From assembly GCF_003149185.1 (NCBI RefSeq), contig NZ_QGDO01000003.1:186001-250000 (forward strand): a stretch of 64,000 nt of DNA. Reading direction: 5' to 3'. The DNA is from Sediminitomix flava. GTDB lineage: Bacteria > Bacteroidota > Bacteroidia > Cytophagales > Flammeovirgaceae. A model generated the notes under the pieces. The model saw only the letters and a program-made list of their open reading frames with translations, did no database searches and was not told the origin of the DNA. This document shows positions 44,596 through 54,200 of this stretch, in pieces (within the stretch, counting starts at the first letter, position 1; every line of letters starts with the position of its first letter). A program made the position numbers and the translations under genes.

Positions 44596-46197
44596 ATGAA
44601 ACAAAGATTTATAAAAACAATAGGGGCAGCCTTACTAGGATTATCAATTGTAGGTTGTGATACGGATGAATTATTAGATAAATCACCAGTTACAGAATTA
44701 AGTGGTGATAGCTATAACACAGAGCCAAACCTAATGGCGGCATTGTATGCAAGTTATGATGTATTGCAATGGCAAGTAATGGATGGGGTACATGTTTTCC
44801 CATTGATGTGGCAAGGAATCAGAGCTGACGATTTGCACTCTCAATTTGCAAACTTCTGGACACCAGGTACCATCATGGACGATTTCTCATTGATGCAATC
44901 AAACAATGTGAGTGTTCAGAAATTATGGCAAAAATGGTATGGTGGAGTTTCTAGAGCAAACATTGTAATCGCGAAAGCACAAGAATTTGATGGATGGGAA
45001 ACAGAAGGACTTCAAGCGCAAGTAATTGCTGAAGCAAAAACACTCAGAGCATTCTTCTACTTCGAATTGGTAAGAATGTGGGGTGGAGTTCCATTGATCA
45101 CAGAGCCAATTGCATCACCTTCTGAAATCCCTTCAGGAGAAAGAGCAACGGCAGCTCAAATTTACGCACAAATTGACGCTGACTTGATGGATGCTGTTGA
45201 TGATCTTCCAACAAAATCAGGAACAGTAGAAGGGCGAGTAACGAAAGGTTTAGCACAAACTTTATTGGCAAAGTCTAAACTTTATCAAGAAGATTATGCT
45301 AGTGTAATTGCTTATACAGAGGCTGTTATCAATTCTGGTGAGTATGCTTTAGAAGAAGATTTCGGAAGAAACTTTAAGCTTGATAATGAGAATGGTAAAG
45401 AATCAATTCTTGAAATTCAATATGAAGATGGTTTTAGTGCTGATTTCTTTGAAGTAGCAAGCCAAAGCCAACAAGGTTCGGGTATGTGGCAAATGTGTTA
45501 CCCTTGGATTTTTGGTAGATGGACGTCTTGGAGTAATATGTTGCCATTGGGAGAACTTGTAGATCAATATGATAAAGTAAACGATGTTCGTTATGAAGAT
45601 ACGTTTATCTCAGTAGGTATGGATATCAGAGGTGATCTTCCAAATCTTGCAGCAAACTGGTGTCCTCCAAGAGATTACAATGGAGATGAAACAATCTCAG
45701 CTGATGAAATATTGGCGACAGATGGTGTTGTGCTAGATTGGAATGTAAGTTGGTTGAGACCAAATCTTGAAGACTGTAACTACACTCGTAAATACATCAT
45801 TGATTGGGATGTGTTGGATGGCTTATTACAACCGTCACAATCTCCATTGAATGAAAAAATCATCCGTTATTCAGAAGTTTTACTAATGCACGCAGAAGCT
45901 TCAGCAATGGGTGGCGGTGGAAACGGACTTGCTTCATTGAATGCCGTTCGTGAAAGAGCAGGGCTTACAGCTTTAGGTTCGTACACAATGGACGATGTTA
46001 AAAGCGAGCGTAGAAAAGAATTGGCAACTGAAGGATGGAATAGATTCTCGGATGTAGTTCGTTGGGGTGATGCTACTTCAAATGCAACTTTCCAAAGAAA
46101 GAATTTCCAATCGGGTAGAGATGAGTTATTACCAATTCCACAATCGGAAATTGACGTGGTAGGAGCTGATATTCTTCAACAAAATCCTGGCTACTAA
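44596..46197 (+). CDS. SusD/RagB nutrient-binding lipoprotein (locus 2)
   Basis: A 533-residue lipoprotein (lipobox LSIVGC, Cys21). SusD features are TDELLDKSPVTELSGDSYNT at the start, VIAEAKTLRAFFYFELVRMW GGVP, IIRYSEVLLMHAEASAMGGG, RRKELATEGWNRFSDVVRWG and the terminal ELLPIPQSEID ... QQNPGY. It is the partner lid of the SusC gene 20 bp upstream. A 12-bp perfect hairpin follows it, before the MFS gene, which may lower expression of the downstream cytoplasmic functions. Confidence 0.95.
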   Translation: MKQRFIKTIGAALLGLSIVGCDTDELLDKSPVTELSGDSYNTEPNLMAALYASYDVLQWQVMDGVHVFPLMWQGIRADDLHSQFANFWTPGTIMDDFSLMQSNNVSVQKLWQKWYGGVSRANIVIAKAQEFDGWETEGLQAQVIAEAKTLRAFFYFELVRMWGGVPLITEPIASPSEIPSGERATAAQIYAQIDADLMDAVDDLPTKSGTVEGRVTKGLAQTLLAKSKLYQEDYASVIAYTEAVINSGEYALEEDFGRNFKLDNENGKESILEIQYEDGFSADFFEVASQSQQGSGMWQMCYPWIFGRWTSWSNMLPLGELVDQYDKVNDVRYEDTFISVGMDIRGDLPNLAANWCPPRDYNGDETISADEILATDGVVLDWNVSWLRPNLEDCNYTRKYIIDWDVLDGLLQPSQSPLNEKIIRYSEVLLMHAEASAMGGGGNGLASLNAVRERAGLTALGSYTMDDVKSERRKELATEGWNRFSDVVRWGDATSNATFQRKNFQSGRDELLPIPQSEIDVVGADILQQNPGY

Positions 46198-46212
46198 TCA
46201 GGTAATGAAGTT

Positions 46213-46251
46213 AAGCAAAGCCTCTAGGACTTTTGTACGGAGGCTTTGCTT
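46213..46251 (+). terminator. Hairpin after susD2
   Basis: AAGCAAAGCCTC (46213-46224) pairs perfectly with GAGGCTTTGCTT (46240-46251). The T-tract is weak (TTATAT), so partial termination within the operon is likely. Confidence 0.7.
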
Positions 46252-46303
46252 TATATCAGTTAATTGAAATGATATAAGAACAGTCTTCAAACATTATGCA
46301 ATC

Positions 46304-48079
46304 ATGAAAAAGCGAGCGTATTATTCAGTATTGGTTGCCCTTATTGTATCTATTGGCGGTTTTTTATTGGGATTTGATGGGACTGTGAATTCAGGTGCTG
46401 TTCCATTCTATAAAAATACTTTTGATATTGCGGATCAGCCATTTTTGATAGGTTTATCCACTGGGGTGATTATTTTAGGGGGATTTTTTGGAAACCTTAC
46501 AGCAGGTTTTCTTAACGATAAATGGGGTAGAAGACCTAGTCTATTTTTTACTTCTTTTTTATTTATGGCAGGAGCCTTAGGTACGGCTTTAGCTCCAAAC
46601 ATTCTTCTTTTTATCTTTTTTAAACTCATAGCAGGTTACGGAGTTGGTATTGCAATACTTACAGCTCCAGTTTATATTTCTGAAATTGCGCCACCAGATC
46701 AGCGTGGGCGGCTAGTTACATTTAACCAATTAAATATAGTCTTAGGTCTTACTATTGCATATTTTTCCAATTACTACATTTTACAATGGGTAGATGACCC
46801 AGAACTGAACTGGCGTTGGATGTTGGGTGTCGGTTTCTTTCCGGCAGTAGCTTATTTTGGTTTACTTTTCTTCATTCCAGAAAGCCCAAGATGGTTAATC
46901 AAAAAAGGATATGATCAAAAAGCGAAGACAATCCTAGAGAAAATAGGTGGACCAGCTTTGGCAGAAGAAGAGTACGACTGTATTAAAAAGAGTATTGAAG
47001 ATGATGAAAATAGAAAAGAGGGTGGATTATCTGAGTTCTTTTCTAAGAAAATGAAATTGGTACTACTTATTGGTTTTGGTATAGCATTTTTTCAGCAAGT
47101 ATCGGGGATTAATGCTGTGCTTTATTATGCGCCTATGATTTTCCAATCTACAGGTGGAGGGCAAGATGCGGCATTCCTTCAGTCAATAGTGGTAGGTTTG
47201 GTATTTGTGGGAATGACAATCATATCGATGTTCTTGATTGACAGGCTAGGAAGAAAACCACTTCTAGTTATTGGAACCTCTGTGATGTCTATTTCTTTAT
47301 TGATTGCGTCTTTTGGTTTTTATAAAGCCACTTATACGCTGAATGAAGAAAGTATAATGACAATTGAATATGATTTAAGAAGTAATATTGAAAACGCTGA
47401 AAAAGGGATATCTCCGATTGAAAAAGCAAGTCTGTATGCAGAAGTTGATTTACTCGTAAATACACTTAAATCAATTGAAGATATAGAGTTTGACGGTGAG
47501 TTAGTTTTCTTCAACAATATTAAGTCTAAGCTTTTAAGTAGGGGGAATAAGCTGAAGCATCATGAAGGAGAGGCATTTTACAGAGAAATTCATCATTACA
47601 TGATGGATGGAATGAAACAAGATGCTGCTATTGAGAAAGCTGTACTTTCAAAATACAATTCATCTTATAAGAGTATGATCTTAAATAAGAGTATTAGTAT
47701 TAATGATGTGTTGGTTTTAGTAGGTATTCTCGGATTTATTGCTGGTTTCTCAATCTCTTTAGGTCCTGTGACTTGGGCGATGCTACCAGAAATTTTACCA
47801 AATAGACTACGAGCTTTAGGGATTTCAATTTTTGGAGCACTAAACGGAATTACAAGTTTTTCGGTGGCAACAATGTTTCCAATGGAATTGGAGCTTTTAG
47901 GAGCAAGCACAACCTTCCTTGTTTTTGCAATCTTTATGATCATCTGTCTGATCTTCTCATTGACGGTAGTAGTCGAGACGAAAGGGAAATCATTGGAACA
48001 GGTTGAGAAAGAGCTTATAGGAGAAGTTGTGACTAGTGCAGATGAAGTAGTGGAAGAGAAAATAATAATTGGACATTAG
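46304..48079 (+). CDS. MFS sugar porter with ~120-residue periplasmic insert
   Basis: A 591-residue inner-membrane sugar porter. Standard signatures are GGFLLGFDGTVNSGAVPF, NDKWGRRPSLFF, IPESPRWLIKKGYDQKA, FFQQVSGINAVLYYAPMIF, DRLGRKPLLVIG and VETKGKSLEQVEKEL. It is over 100 residues longer than XylE because a charged, helical segment (about 342-462; TYTLNEESIMTIEYDLRSN to KSMILNKSISIND) is inserted between helices 9 and 10, a loop predicted to face the periplasm. It lies 3 bp before a cytosolic GH43 gene, suggesting uptake of xylobiose or longer oligosaccharides that are hydrolysed inside. Substrate is inferred. Confidence 0.88.
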   Translation: MKKRAYYSVLVALIVSIGGFLLGFDGTVNSGAVPFYKNTFDIADQPFLIGLSTGVIILGGFFGNLTAGFLNDKWGRRPSLFFTSFLFMAGALGTALAPNILLFIFFKLIAGYGVGIAILTAPVYISEIAPPDQRGRLVTFNQLNIVLGLTIAYFSNYYILQWVDDPELNWRWMLGVGFFPAVAYFGLLFFIPESPRWLIKKGYDQKAKTILEKIGGPALAEEEYDCIKKSIEDDENRKEGGLSEFFSKKMKLVLLIGFGIAFFQQVSGINAVLYYAPMIFQSTGGGQDAAFLQSIVVGLVFVGMTIISMFLIDRLGRKPLLVIGTSVMSISLLIASFGFYKATYTLNEESIMTIEYDLRSNIENAEKGISPIEKASLYAEVDLLVNTLKSIEDIEFDGELVFFNNIKSKLLSRGNKLKHHEGEAFYREIHHYMMDGMKQDAAIEKAVLSKYNSSYKSMILNKSISINDVLVLVGILGFIAGFSISLGPVTWAMLPEILPNRLRALGISIFGALNGITSFSVATMFPMELELLGASTTFLVFAIFMIICLIFSLTVVVETKGKSLEQVEKELIGEVVTSADEVVEEKIIIGH

Positions 48080-48082
48080 GCT

Positions 48083-49678
48083 ATGAAAACAATTCAAAAT
48101 CCGATACTTAAAGGTTTTAATCCAGACCCTTCAATTATCAGAGTGGGAGAGGATTATTACATAGCAACTTCTACTTTCGAATGGTTTCCGGGTGTTCAGA
48201 TTCATCATTCAAAAGACCTTGTTAATTGGGAATTGATAGGACATCCACTGAATCGAAAAAGTCAGTTGGATATGCTTGGTGTACCTGACTCTTGTGGAGT
48301 ATGGGCACCTTGTCTGACCTACGATAATGGTACTTTCTATTTGGTTTATTCTAATGTGAAGTCTTTCGATGGAGTTTGGAAAGATACGCCAAATTATTTG
48401 GTCACTACAGATGATATCAGAGGTGAATGGTCAGAGCCAATTTATCTGAGTAGTAGTGGTTTTGATGGATCACTTTTCCATGATGAAGATGGCAGAAAAT
48501 GGTTCACTTCTATGATTGTAGACCATAGAAAAGGAAAGTTCTTTGGCGGTATCATCATTCAAGAATATGACAACGTGCAACAGAAGTTAATCGGGAAATC
48601 AGCGCATATTTTTGAAGGAAGTGAGTTAGGAATAACGGAAGGTCCTCATATCTATCAGAAAAATGGATATTATTATCTTTTAACTGCTGAAGGAGGAACA
48701 GAGTATGGACATGCGATTTCTTTGGCTAGGTCTGAATCTCTGATGGGACCTTATGAAATTCATCCAGAAAATCCTGTGATATCGGCAAGAAATCATTCTT
48801 CACATCCACTTCAAAGAGCTGGTCATGGAGATATTGTAGAAACGCCAAATGGTGATTGGTATTGTGTGTTTCTAGTTGGGCGACCGCTAACCAATATAGG
48901 AAGATGTATTTTAGGAAGAGAGACAGCTATTGAGAAAGTAGAATGGAGAGAAGATGGTTGGTTATATGCAAGTAGCGGAAGTGCATTACCAAGAGTTGAG
49001 TTAGAATCACCATCTCCAGAAGTAGATTATAAGCCTTCAACATTATTCTTTGAGGACTTTGAATCTGATTCTTTAAATATTCATTTTCAGTCTTTAAGAA
49101 TACCTGTTTCGGAGGATTGGTTAAGTCTTTCTGAAAGAGAAGGATTCCTACGTTTGTATGGCCGTCAATCTCTTACCTCTAAACATCATCAAAGTTTAAT
49201 TGCTAGAAGAGTTCAGGCATTTCATAGTGTAACCACAGTAGCCTTAGAGTTTTCTCCTGAAAGCTTTCAACAAATGGCAGGCTTGGTATGCTATTACAAT
49301 ACTTCTCATTACTACTATTTACACCTAAGTGGTGATGAAAACGGACAATCGGTGCTCAATATTATAGCGTGTAATAAGTATGGGACATCGGAACCAATGG
49401 ATAAACCAATCCAATTGGGAGATCAATCTCGTGTTTATCTACGAGCAGATTTTAACAGAGACAAACTTCAGTTTTTCTACAGTGTAGACAATAATGAGTG
49501 GCAAAAAGCGGGGGAGGTTTTAGATGGCAGCATTTTATCAGATGACTATGTCAGAGATGGACTTGGTGACATCTATCGCCCTGCTTTTACTGGAAGTTTT
49601 GTTGGGGTATGTTGTCAGGATTTGACGGGACAAAATAAACATGCCGATTTCGATTGGTTTACTTACGAAGAATTATAG
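48083..49678 (+). CDS. GH43 beta-xylosidase, intracellular (XynB type)
   Basis: A 531-residue GH43 enzyme with no signal peptide. The five-bladed propeller carries the catalytic set: base D15 in GFNPDPSIIRVG, pKa modulator D128 in SGFDGSLFHDEDG, and acid E186 in GITEGPHIYQ. These positions coincide with those of characterised GH43 subfamily 11 beta-xylosidases. The C-terminal beta-sandwich (about 325-531; LFFEDFESDSLNIHFQSLR ... ADFDWFTYEE) completes the active site. It hydrolyses xylobiose and short xylo-oligosaccharides to xylose in the cytosol. It starts 3 bp after the MFS gene and ends 3 bp before the GH26 gene, so the three form one operon. Confidence 0.94.
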   Translation: MKTIQNPILKGFNPDPSIIRVGEDYYIATSTFEWFPGVQIHHSKDLVNWELIGHPLNRKSQLDMLGVPDSCGVWAPCLTYDNGTFYLVYSNVKSFDGVWKDTPNYLVTTDDIRGEWSEPIYLSSSGFDGSLFHDEDGRKWFTSMIVDHRKGKFFGGIIIQEYDNVQQKLIGKSAHIFEGSELGITEGPHIYQKNGYYYLLTAEGGTEYGHAISLARSESLMGPYEIHPENPVISARNHSSHPLQRAGHGDIVETPNGDWYCVFLVGRPLTNIGRCILGRETAIEKVEWREDGWLYASSGSALPRVELESPSPEVDYKPSTLFFEDFESDSLNIHFQSLRIPVSEDWLSLSEREGFLRLYGRQSLTSKHHQSLIARRVQAFHSVTTVALEFSPESFQQMAGLVCYYNTSHYYYLHLSGDENGQSVLNIIACNKYGTSEPMDKPIQLGDQSRVYLRADFNRDKLQFFYSVDNNEWQKAGEVLDGSILSDDYVRDGLGDIYRPAFTGSFVGVCCQDLTGQNKHADFDWFTYEEL

Positions 49679-49681
49679 ACG

Positions 49682-50812
49682 ATGAGCAGATTAAAAGTAT
49701 TAGCGTTGTTTCTCCTTAGTCTCTCAATTTGGGCATGTGGAGAACAAAAAGAACAAGCGACTCTAGAAGCTTCAACAGATGAGCGTCCTAGAGCCAAATT
49801 TGAACCCTCAGATGGAGAAGTTATTCTGTTTGCAGGTCAGAGTTTAGCTGCATTAGGCGGATTGGATGAGTACAATGATGGCTATTTAGACCATTTTGAA
49901 ACGCCAGGTGGTTTCACGATGTACACAAAGATTTTACCTCCACAAAGAGAAATAAATCATAAGTATGAATTGTTACCTGGTTTAGTAACAACAGATGATT
50001 GGGGGGATGGACCTAACAATATGCAACTGCAAATTGATGATACAGACTTCCAGCATTCGGCACTTGCAATTGGTTTGGAGTTAGTTGATTACGAAAATGC
50101 AACAGCCAATGGTGAAATGGATTCTATGGTTATCGCTCTCGGAGAATGGATCAAAGGATTAGGAAATAGACCTGTTTTTCTAAGAATAGGTTATGAATTT
50201 GATGGCCATGATTGGAATCATTATGATCGAGAAGGCTACCTTGGAGCTTATAAAAGAATCTACCATATGTATGACTCTATGCAGATTGATAACATTGCTT
50301 ATGTTTGGCAAAGTACGGGTTGGGGATCATCTTATATGGATTTAAAAGATTGGTATCCTGGTGATGAGTACGTGGATTGGTGTGCGTATTCACATTTTGC
50401 AAGACATCCTGAAGCAGCTCCTTTATTTCAGTTTGCAAGAGACCACAAGAAGCCAGTGATGATCGCTGAAGCTACTCCAACTTTACCAACTGAAACTATA
50501 AAAACAGATGGGAAGACGAAAGAAACAAAGTTGGATAATCCTACTCAAGCACAAGAAGCATTGGAGCAATGGTTCAAACCATTTTTCCAAGTAGTCTATG
50601 AAAATGAGGATGTTGTTAAGGCTATTCATTATATAAATACAGATTGGCATAACTATTCAATGTGGAAGACGAATCCTACTTTCCAAGATATAGATGCGAG
50701 GCTTCAATTAAATCAAGAAATAAAGAGCTATTGGATAGAAGAAACTTCAAAGCCAAAATATTTGAAAGCATCACCTGATTTGTTCTCTAAACTATGGGGG
50801 ATTGAGGAATAA
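49682..50812 (+). CDS. GH26 lipoprotein, beta-1,3-xylanase-like
   Basis: A 376-residue lipoprotein (lipobox LSLSIWAC, Cys19). GH26 features: acid/base E172 in PVFLRIGYEFDGHDWNHYD, substrate-site NIAYVWQSTGWG, WYPGDEYVDWCAYSHF, and nucleophile E263 in KPVMIAEATP. The RIGYEFDG and YPGDEYVDW patterns recall GH26 beta-1,3-xylanases of marine bacteria more than beta-mannanases. It should act at the outer membrane surface on beta-1,3-xylosyl linkages of algal xylan. It is the last gene of the SusCD-MFS-GH43-GH26 operon and begins 3 bp after the GH43 stop. Mannanase or another GH26 activity remains the alternative. Confidence 0.8.
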   Translation: MSRLKVLALFLLSLSIWACGEQKEQATLEASTDERPRAKFEPSDGEVILFAGQSLAALGGLDEYNDGYLDHFETPGGFTMYTKILPPQREINHKYELLPGLVTTDDWGDGPNNMQLQIDDTDFQHSALAIGLELVDYENATANGEMDSMVIALGEWIKGLGNRPVFLRIGYEFDGHDWNHYDREGYLGAYKRIYHMYDSMQIDNIAYVWQSTGWGSSYMDLKDWYPGDEYVDWCAYSHFARHPEAAPLFQFARDHKKPVMIAEATPTLPTETIKTDGKTKETKLDNPTQAQEALEQWFKPFFQVVYENEDVVKAIHYINTDWHNYSMWKTNPTFQDIDARLQLNQEIKSYWIEETSKPKYLKASPDLFSKLWGIEE

Positions 50813-50859
50813 TTAAAGTGATATAAATAGTTATTAGATAGTTCTCGAGTATGTGTTAA

Positions 50860-50907
50860 AGTGTTGCCACTAAGTTTGTGTTGTGCTTATGTGGTAACAC
50901 TATTTTT
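50860..50907 (+). terminator. Terminator of locus 2
   Basis: AGTGTTGCCAC (50860-50870) pairs with GTGGTAACACT (50891-50901) with one G-U pair, followed by ATTTTTTG. Confidence 0.85.
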
Positions 50908-51034
50908 TGTTAGATATAAAGTGATTTTCAATTCGGGTGAATTTCTAAAATTCTATTAGGGGAACGATTATATCTTAGTTTAATGAAGTTCTGTATCGTA
51001 TGATGACCTATTTTTAGTTGGTGTGAAATGCTAC

Positions 51035-51077
51035 AATCCTACCTAAAATCGAGGCTATAGATTTTAAGTAGGATTTT
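51035..51077. other. Second hairpin in the gap before the GH38 gene
   Basis: AATCCTACCTAAAATC (51035-51050) pairs with GATTTTAAGTAGGATT (51060-51075), one mismatch, 9-nt loop. The remaining gap (50908-51289) is AT-rich with no gene seen; the GH38 promoter should lie in its right half. Confidence 0.5.
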
Positions 51078-51289
51078 CTGCTTTTAAATAACTGTTTTCA
51101 ATTCTTAAAGAAATAGTTTTTACACTCTTCTGATTTACTTTTATTGTAATAAATTGAATATGTAACTGTTAACATTTATGGTTTAACAATTGATAAATGT
51201 AATCTTCACGCATTTTATAGATCTTTACTCTCAACAAGCATTCTTACTTACCATAAGTAAACTAAACGACAACCACACACTTAATAAAC

Positions 51290-54200
51290 ATGACAAGGAG
51301 TAAAGAAAGATCGGTAAGATTAACACTGTGCTTATTCTTACTAAGCCTTTTACCACTTAGCCTATTTGCACAAGAAAAATTATTCTTAAAAGGGTTTACA
51401 AAGCACAAACACGGAGAATTGATGCCTTACAAATCTCCTCAAGAAGATGCCAGTCAAGCCATGCTCATTCGTTGTATGGAAGGCAAAAACAGTATGGAAT
51501 GGGAATCCGAAGCCATACCAAGTTCTTTCAAAGGAGAATATGTAGAATTTGGGGCGATCATGGGAGTTGATATTGATCGTGCAATGTATAGCTATGATTT
51601 CTACCTCAACGATAAAAAATATTTCACCTTCAAAGCTCCCGAAGAAAGCATTTTGCAAGATGTACACGCAGAAGGACCTAACGGATCTTCTCTGACATTC
51701 AAAGGCACAATGATTGACACTTACAGCGACCTTTTTGGTTATGTATTCTTCAAAATAAAAGCAGAAGATCTTCCAAGAGATGAACCGATCCGATTTAAAG
51801 CTGTGGCTCCTAGTATCGGGAAGTCAAGTTGGATGATGCTTTTCCGATATGGACTTGAAGGAAATGTAAGTTGGAAACAAGAACCTGCCGTTGTCAAAAC
51901 ACCTAAAGGTTCTAAGCAACTGTTGAGAACAACTATTCTACATTATGGAGAACCTACTTCTGCCACTATTATAGCGGGCAAGTCAAAAGAAAAAGTGACA
52001 CTCAATGTAGGAGCTAATGTTTTTAGAGTAAAAGTGCCAAAGCTAGAAGAGGAAACAAAAATGCCTGTAAAAGTCATAGTCAATAAACAGGTACTCGATG
52101 AAAGAACTTTGACACTAACACCTGTAAAACCATACGACCTTTACTTATTACATCATTCTCACGTAGATATTGGCTACACACATACGCAAGATGAGGTTGA
52201 GAAAATGCAATGGAAAAACCTTGACGATGCCGTAATGATGAGCCAAAAGACAGCCAATTATCCTGAAGGCTCAAAATTCAAATGGTCAGTAGAAGTGATG
52301 TGGGCAGTAGAAAGCTACCTCAAACAAGCAAGCCCTGCTCAGAAAACTGCATTTTTAGAAGCTGTAAAAAATGGCTCGATTGCACTAGAAGGCCTCTATG
52401 GAAACATGCTCACAGGACTCTCTAATCCGCAAGAGCTGGTAGAATCTACTTTTGATGCCTTACAAGTTTCTGACGAAGTAGGTGTGCCATTAACTTCTGC
52501 AATGATTACCGACGTACCAGGCTATACATGGGGTTTGGTTCCCGTATTGGCTCACTCTGGAGTGAAATATCTTTCCGCAGGAACAAACGTTTTCCACCGA
52601 ATTGGCGGAACGATCTCAACTTGGGGAGACAGACCATTCTATTGGATATCGCCATCAGGTGAAGAAAAAATCATGGTTTGGGTTCATGAGAAAGGATATT
52701 CTCATTTCCACACCGGTTTAGGTTTTACAGACTTAAAGGTACTGCTTACTCCAAAATCGGTATTTGATTATCTAAACGAATTGAATGACCGAAATTACCC
52801 TTACGACATCACAACCTTAAGATATACAGTAGGTTCTGACAATGGCCCTGTAGACCAAGGAATCAGTGAAACTGTGAAAGAATGGAATGAAATTTATGAA
52901 ACACCGAAAGTAATTCTTTCTACCACAACCGAATCTTTTCAAGCATTTGAAGACAAATACGGAGATCAACTGCCTGTTGTAAAAGGAGATTTCACACCTT
53001 ATTGGGAAGATGGTGCGGGTTCTACCTCAAAAGAAACAGCAATAGTAAGAAATGCATCTGAGCGTCTTTCTCAAGCCATGACTTTGCTTTCTTTAAACCA
53101 AGTACAAATCCCAAATGAGAAATTTGAAGAGGCTTGGCGTTGTGTTTTACTTTACAACGAGCACACTTGGGGAGCTTACAATTCGATCTCTGAACCAGAA
53201 GCTGATTTTGTACATTCACAATGGGCCGTCAAACAATCATTTGCACTAAAAGCAGATAGCATTGCCTCGGAATTATTGGATTTAGCTTTGGCTTCTTCAG
53301 AAAAATCAGAAGGTATTGTATTGACCAATTCATTGAGTTGGGAAAGGTCGGGAATTATCCGTTTGTCAAAAGAGCAATCTGAAAAAGGAGATAAAGTAGT
53401 TGACAAAAATGGAAATCTACTTCCTTCGCAACGTCTGAACACAGGAGAATTAGCTGTTTGGGTAGAAAATCTGGAAGCATATGGTACAAAAGAAATTTTT
53501 GTAGAAAAAGGGAATGCATTCGCCCCTAAATCACTTACGACAGAAAACACAACAATCAAAAGTGAGTTCTTAACACTTGAGATAGACACAGAGACAGGCG
53601 CTATAACCAAATTGTACGATAAAGTCAGAAAGCAGAATTTTGCAAATACAAAAGAGCTGAAAGGACTAAACGACTACTACTATGTAGCAGGTAGAAATCC
53701 GAAAGCTCCAAAAACAACTGGAAATGATATTCAAATCAATATCATAGAAGCAGGAGGTGTGTTGAGTACTTTAGAAATTACATCATCAGCACCGGGTGCA
53801 GAAGAATGGAAACGTTACATCACGATCAATGCTTTTGATAATTCTATTGGAATTGATAACCGTATCAATAAAACCAACATTTACGATCCTGAAGGAGTCC
53901 ATATTGCATTCCCGTTCAATGTAGAAAATGGAGATGTTCGTATAGATGTGCCATTCGGTGAATACATCCCAGAAGTAGAGCAGTTGCAAGGTTCTTGTAA
54001 AAACTACTTTACCGTACAGCGATATGTAGACGTTTCAAATATTGATTATGGTATCACTTGGGCCTCACCAGATGCTCCAATGATCGAACTGGGAGAAATC
54101 ACAACCGATGCTCTCTCTTACGGTTGGGTACAAGAAGTAAAACCGACCCAAACGGTCTATGCCTACTTGATGAATAACTATTGGGAAACTAATTACAAGG

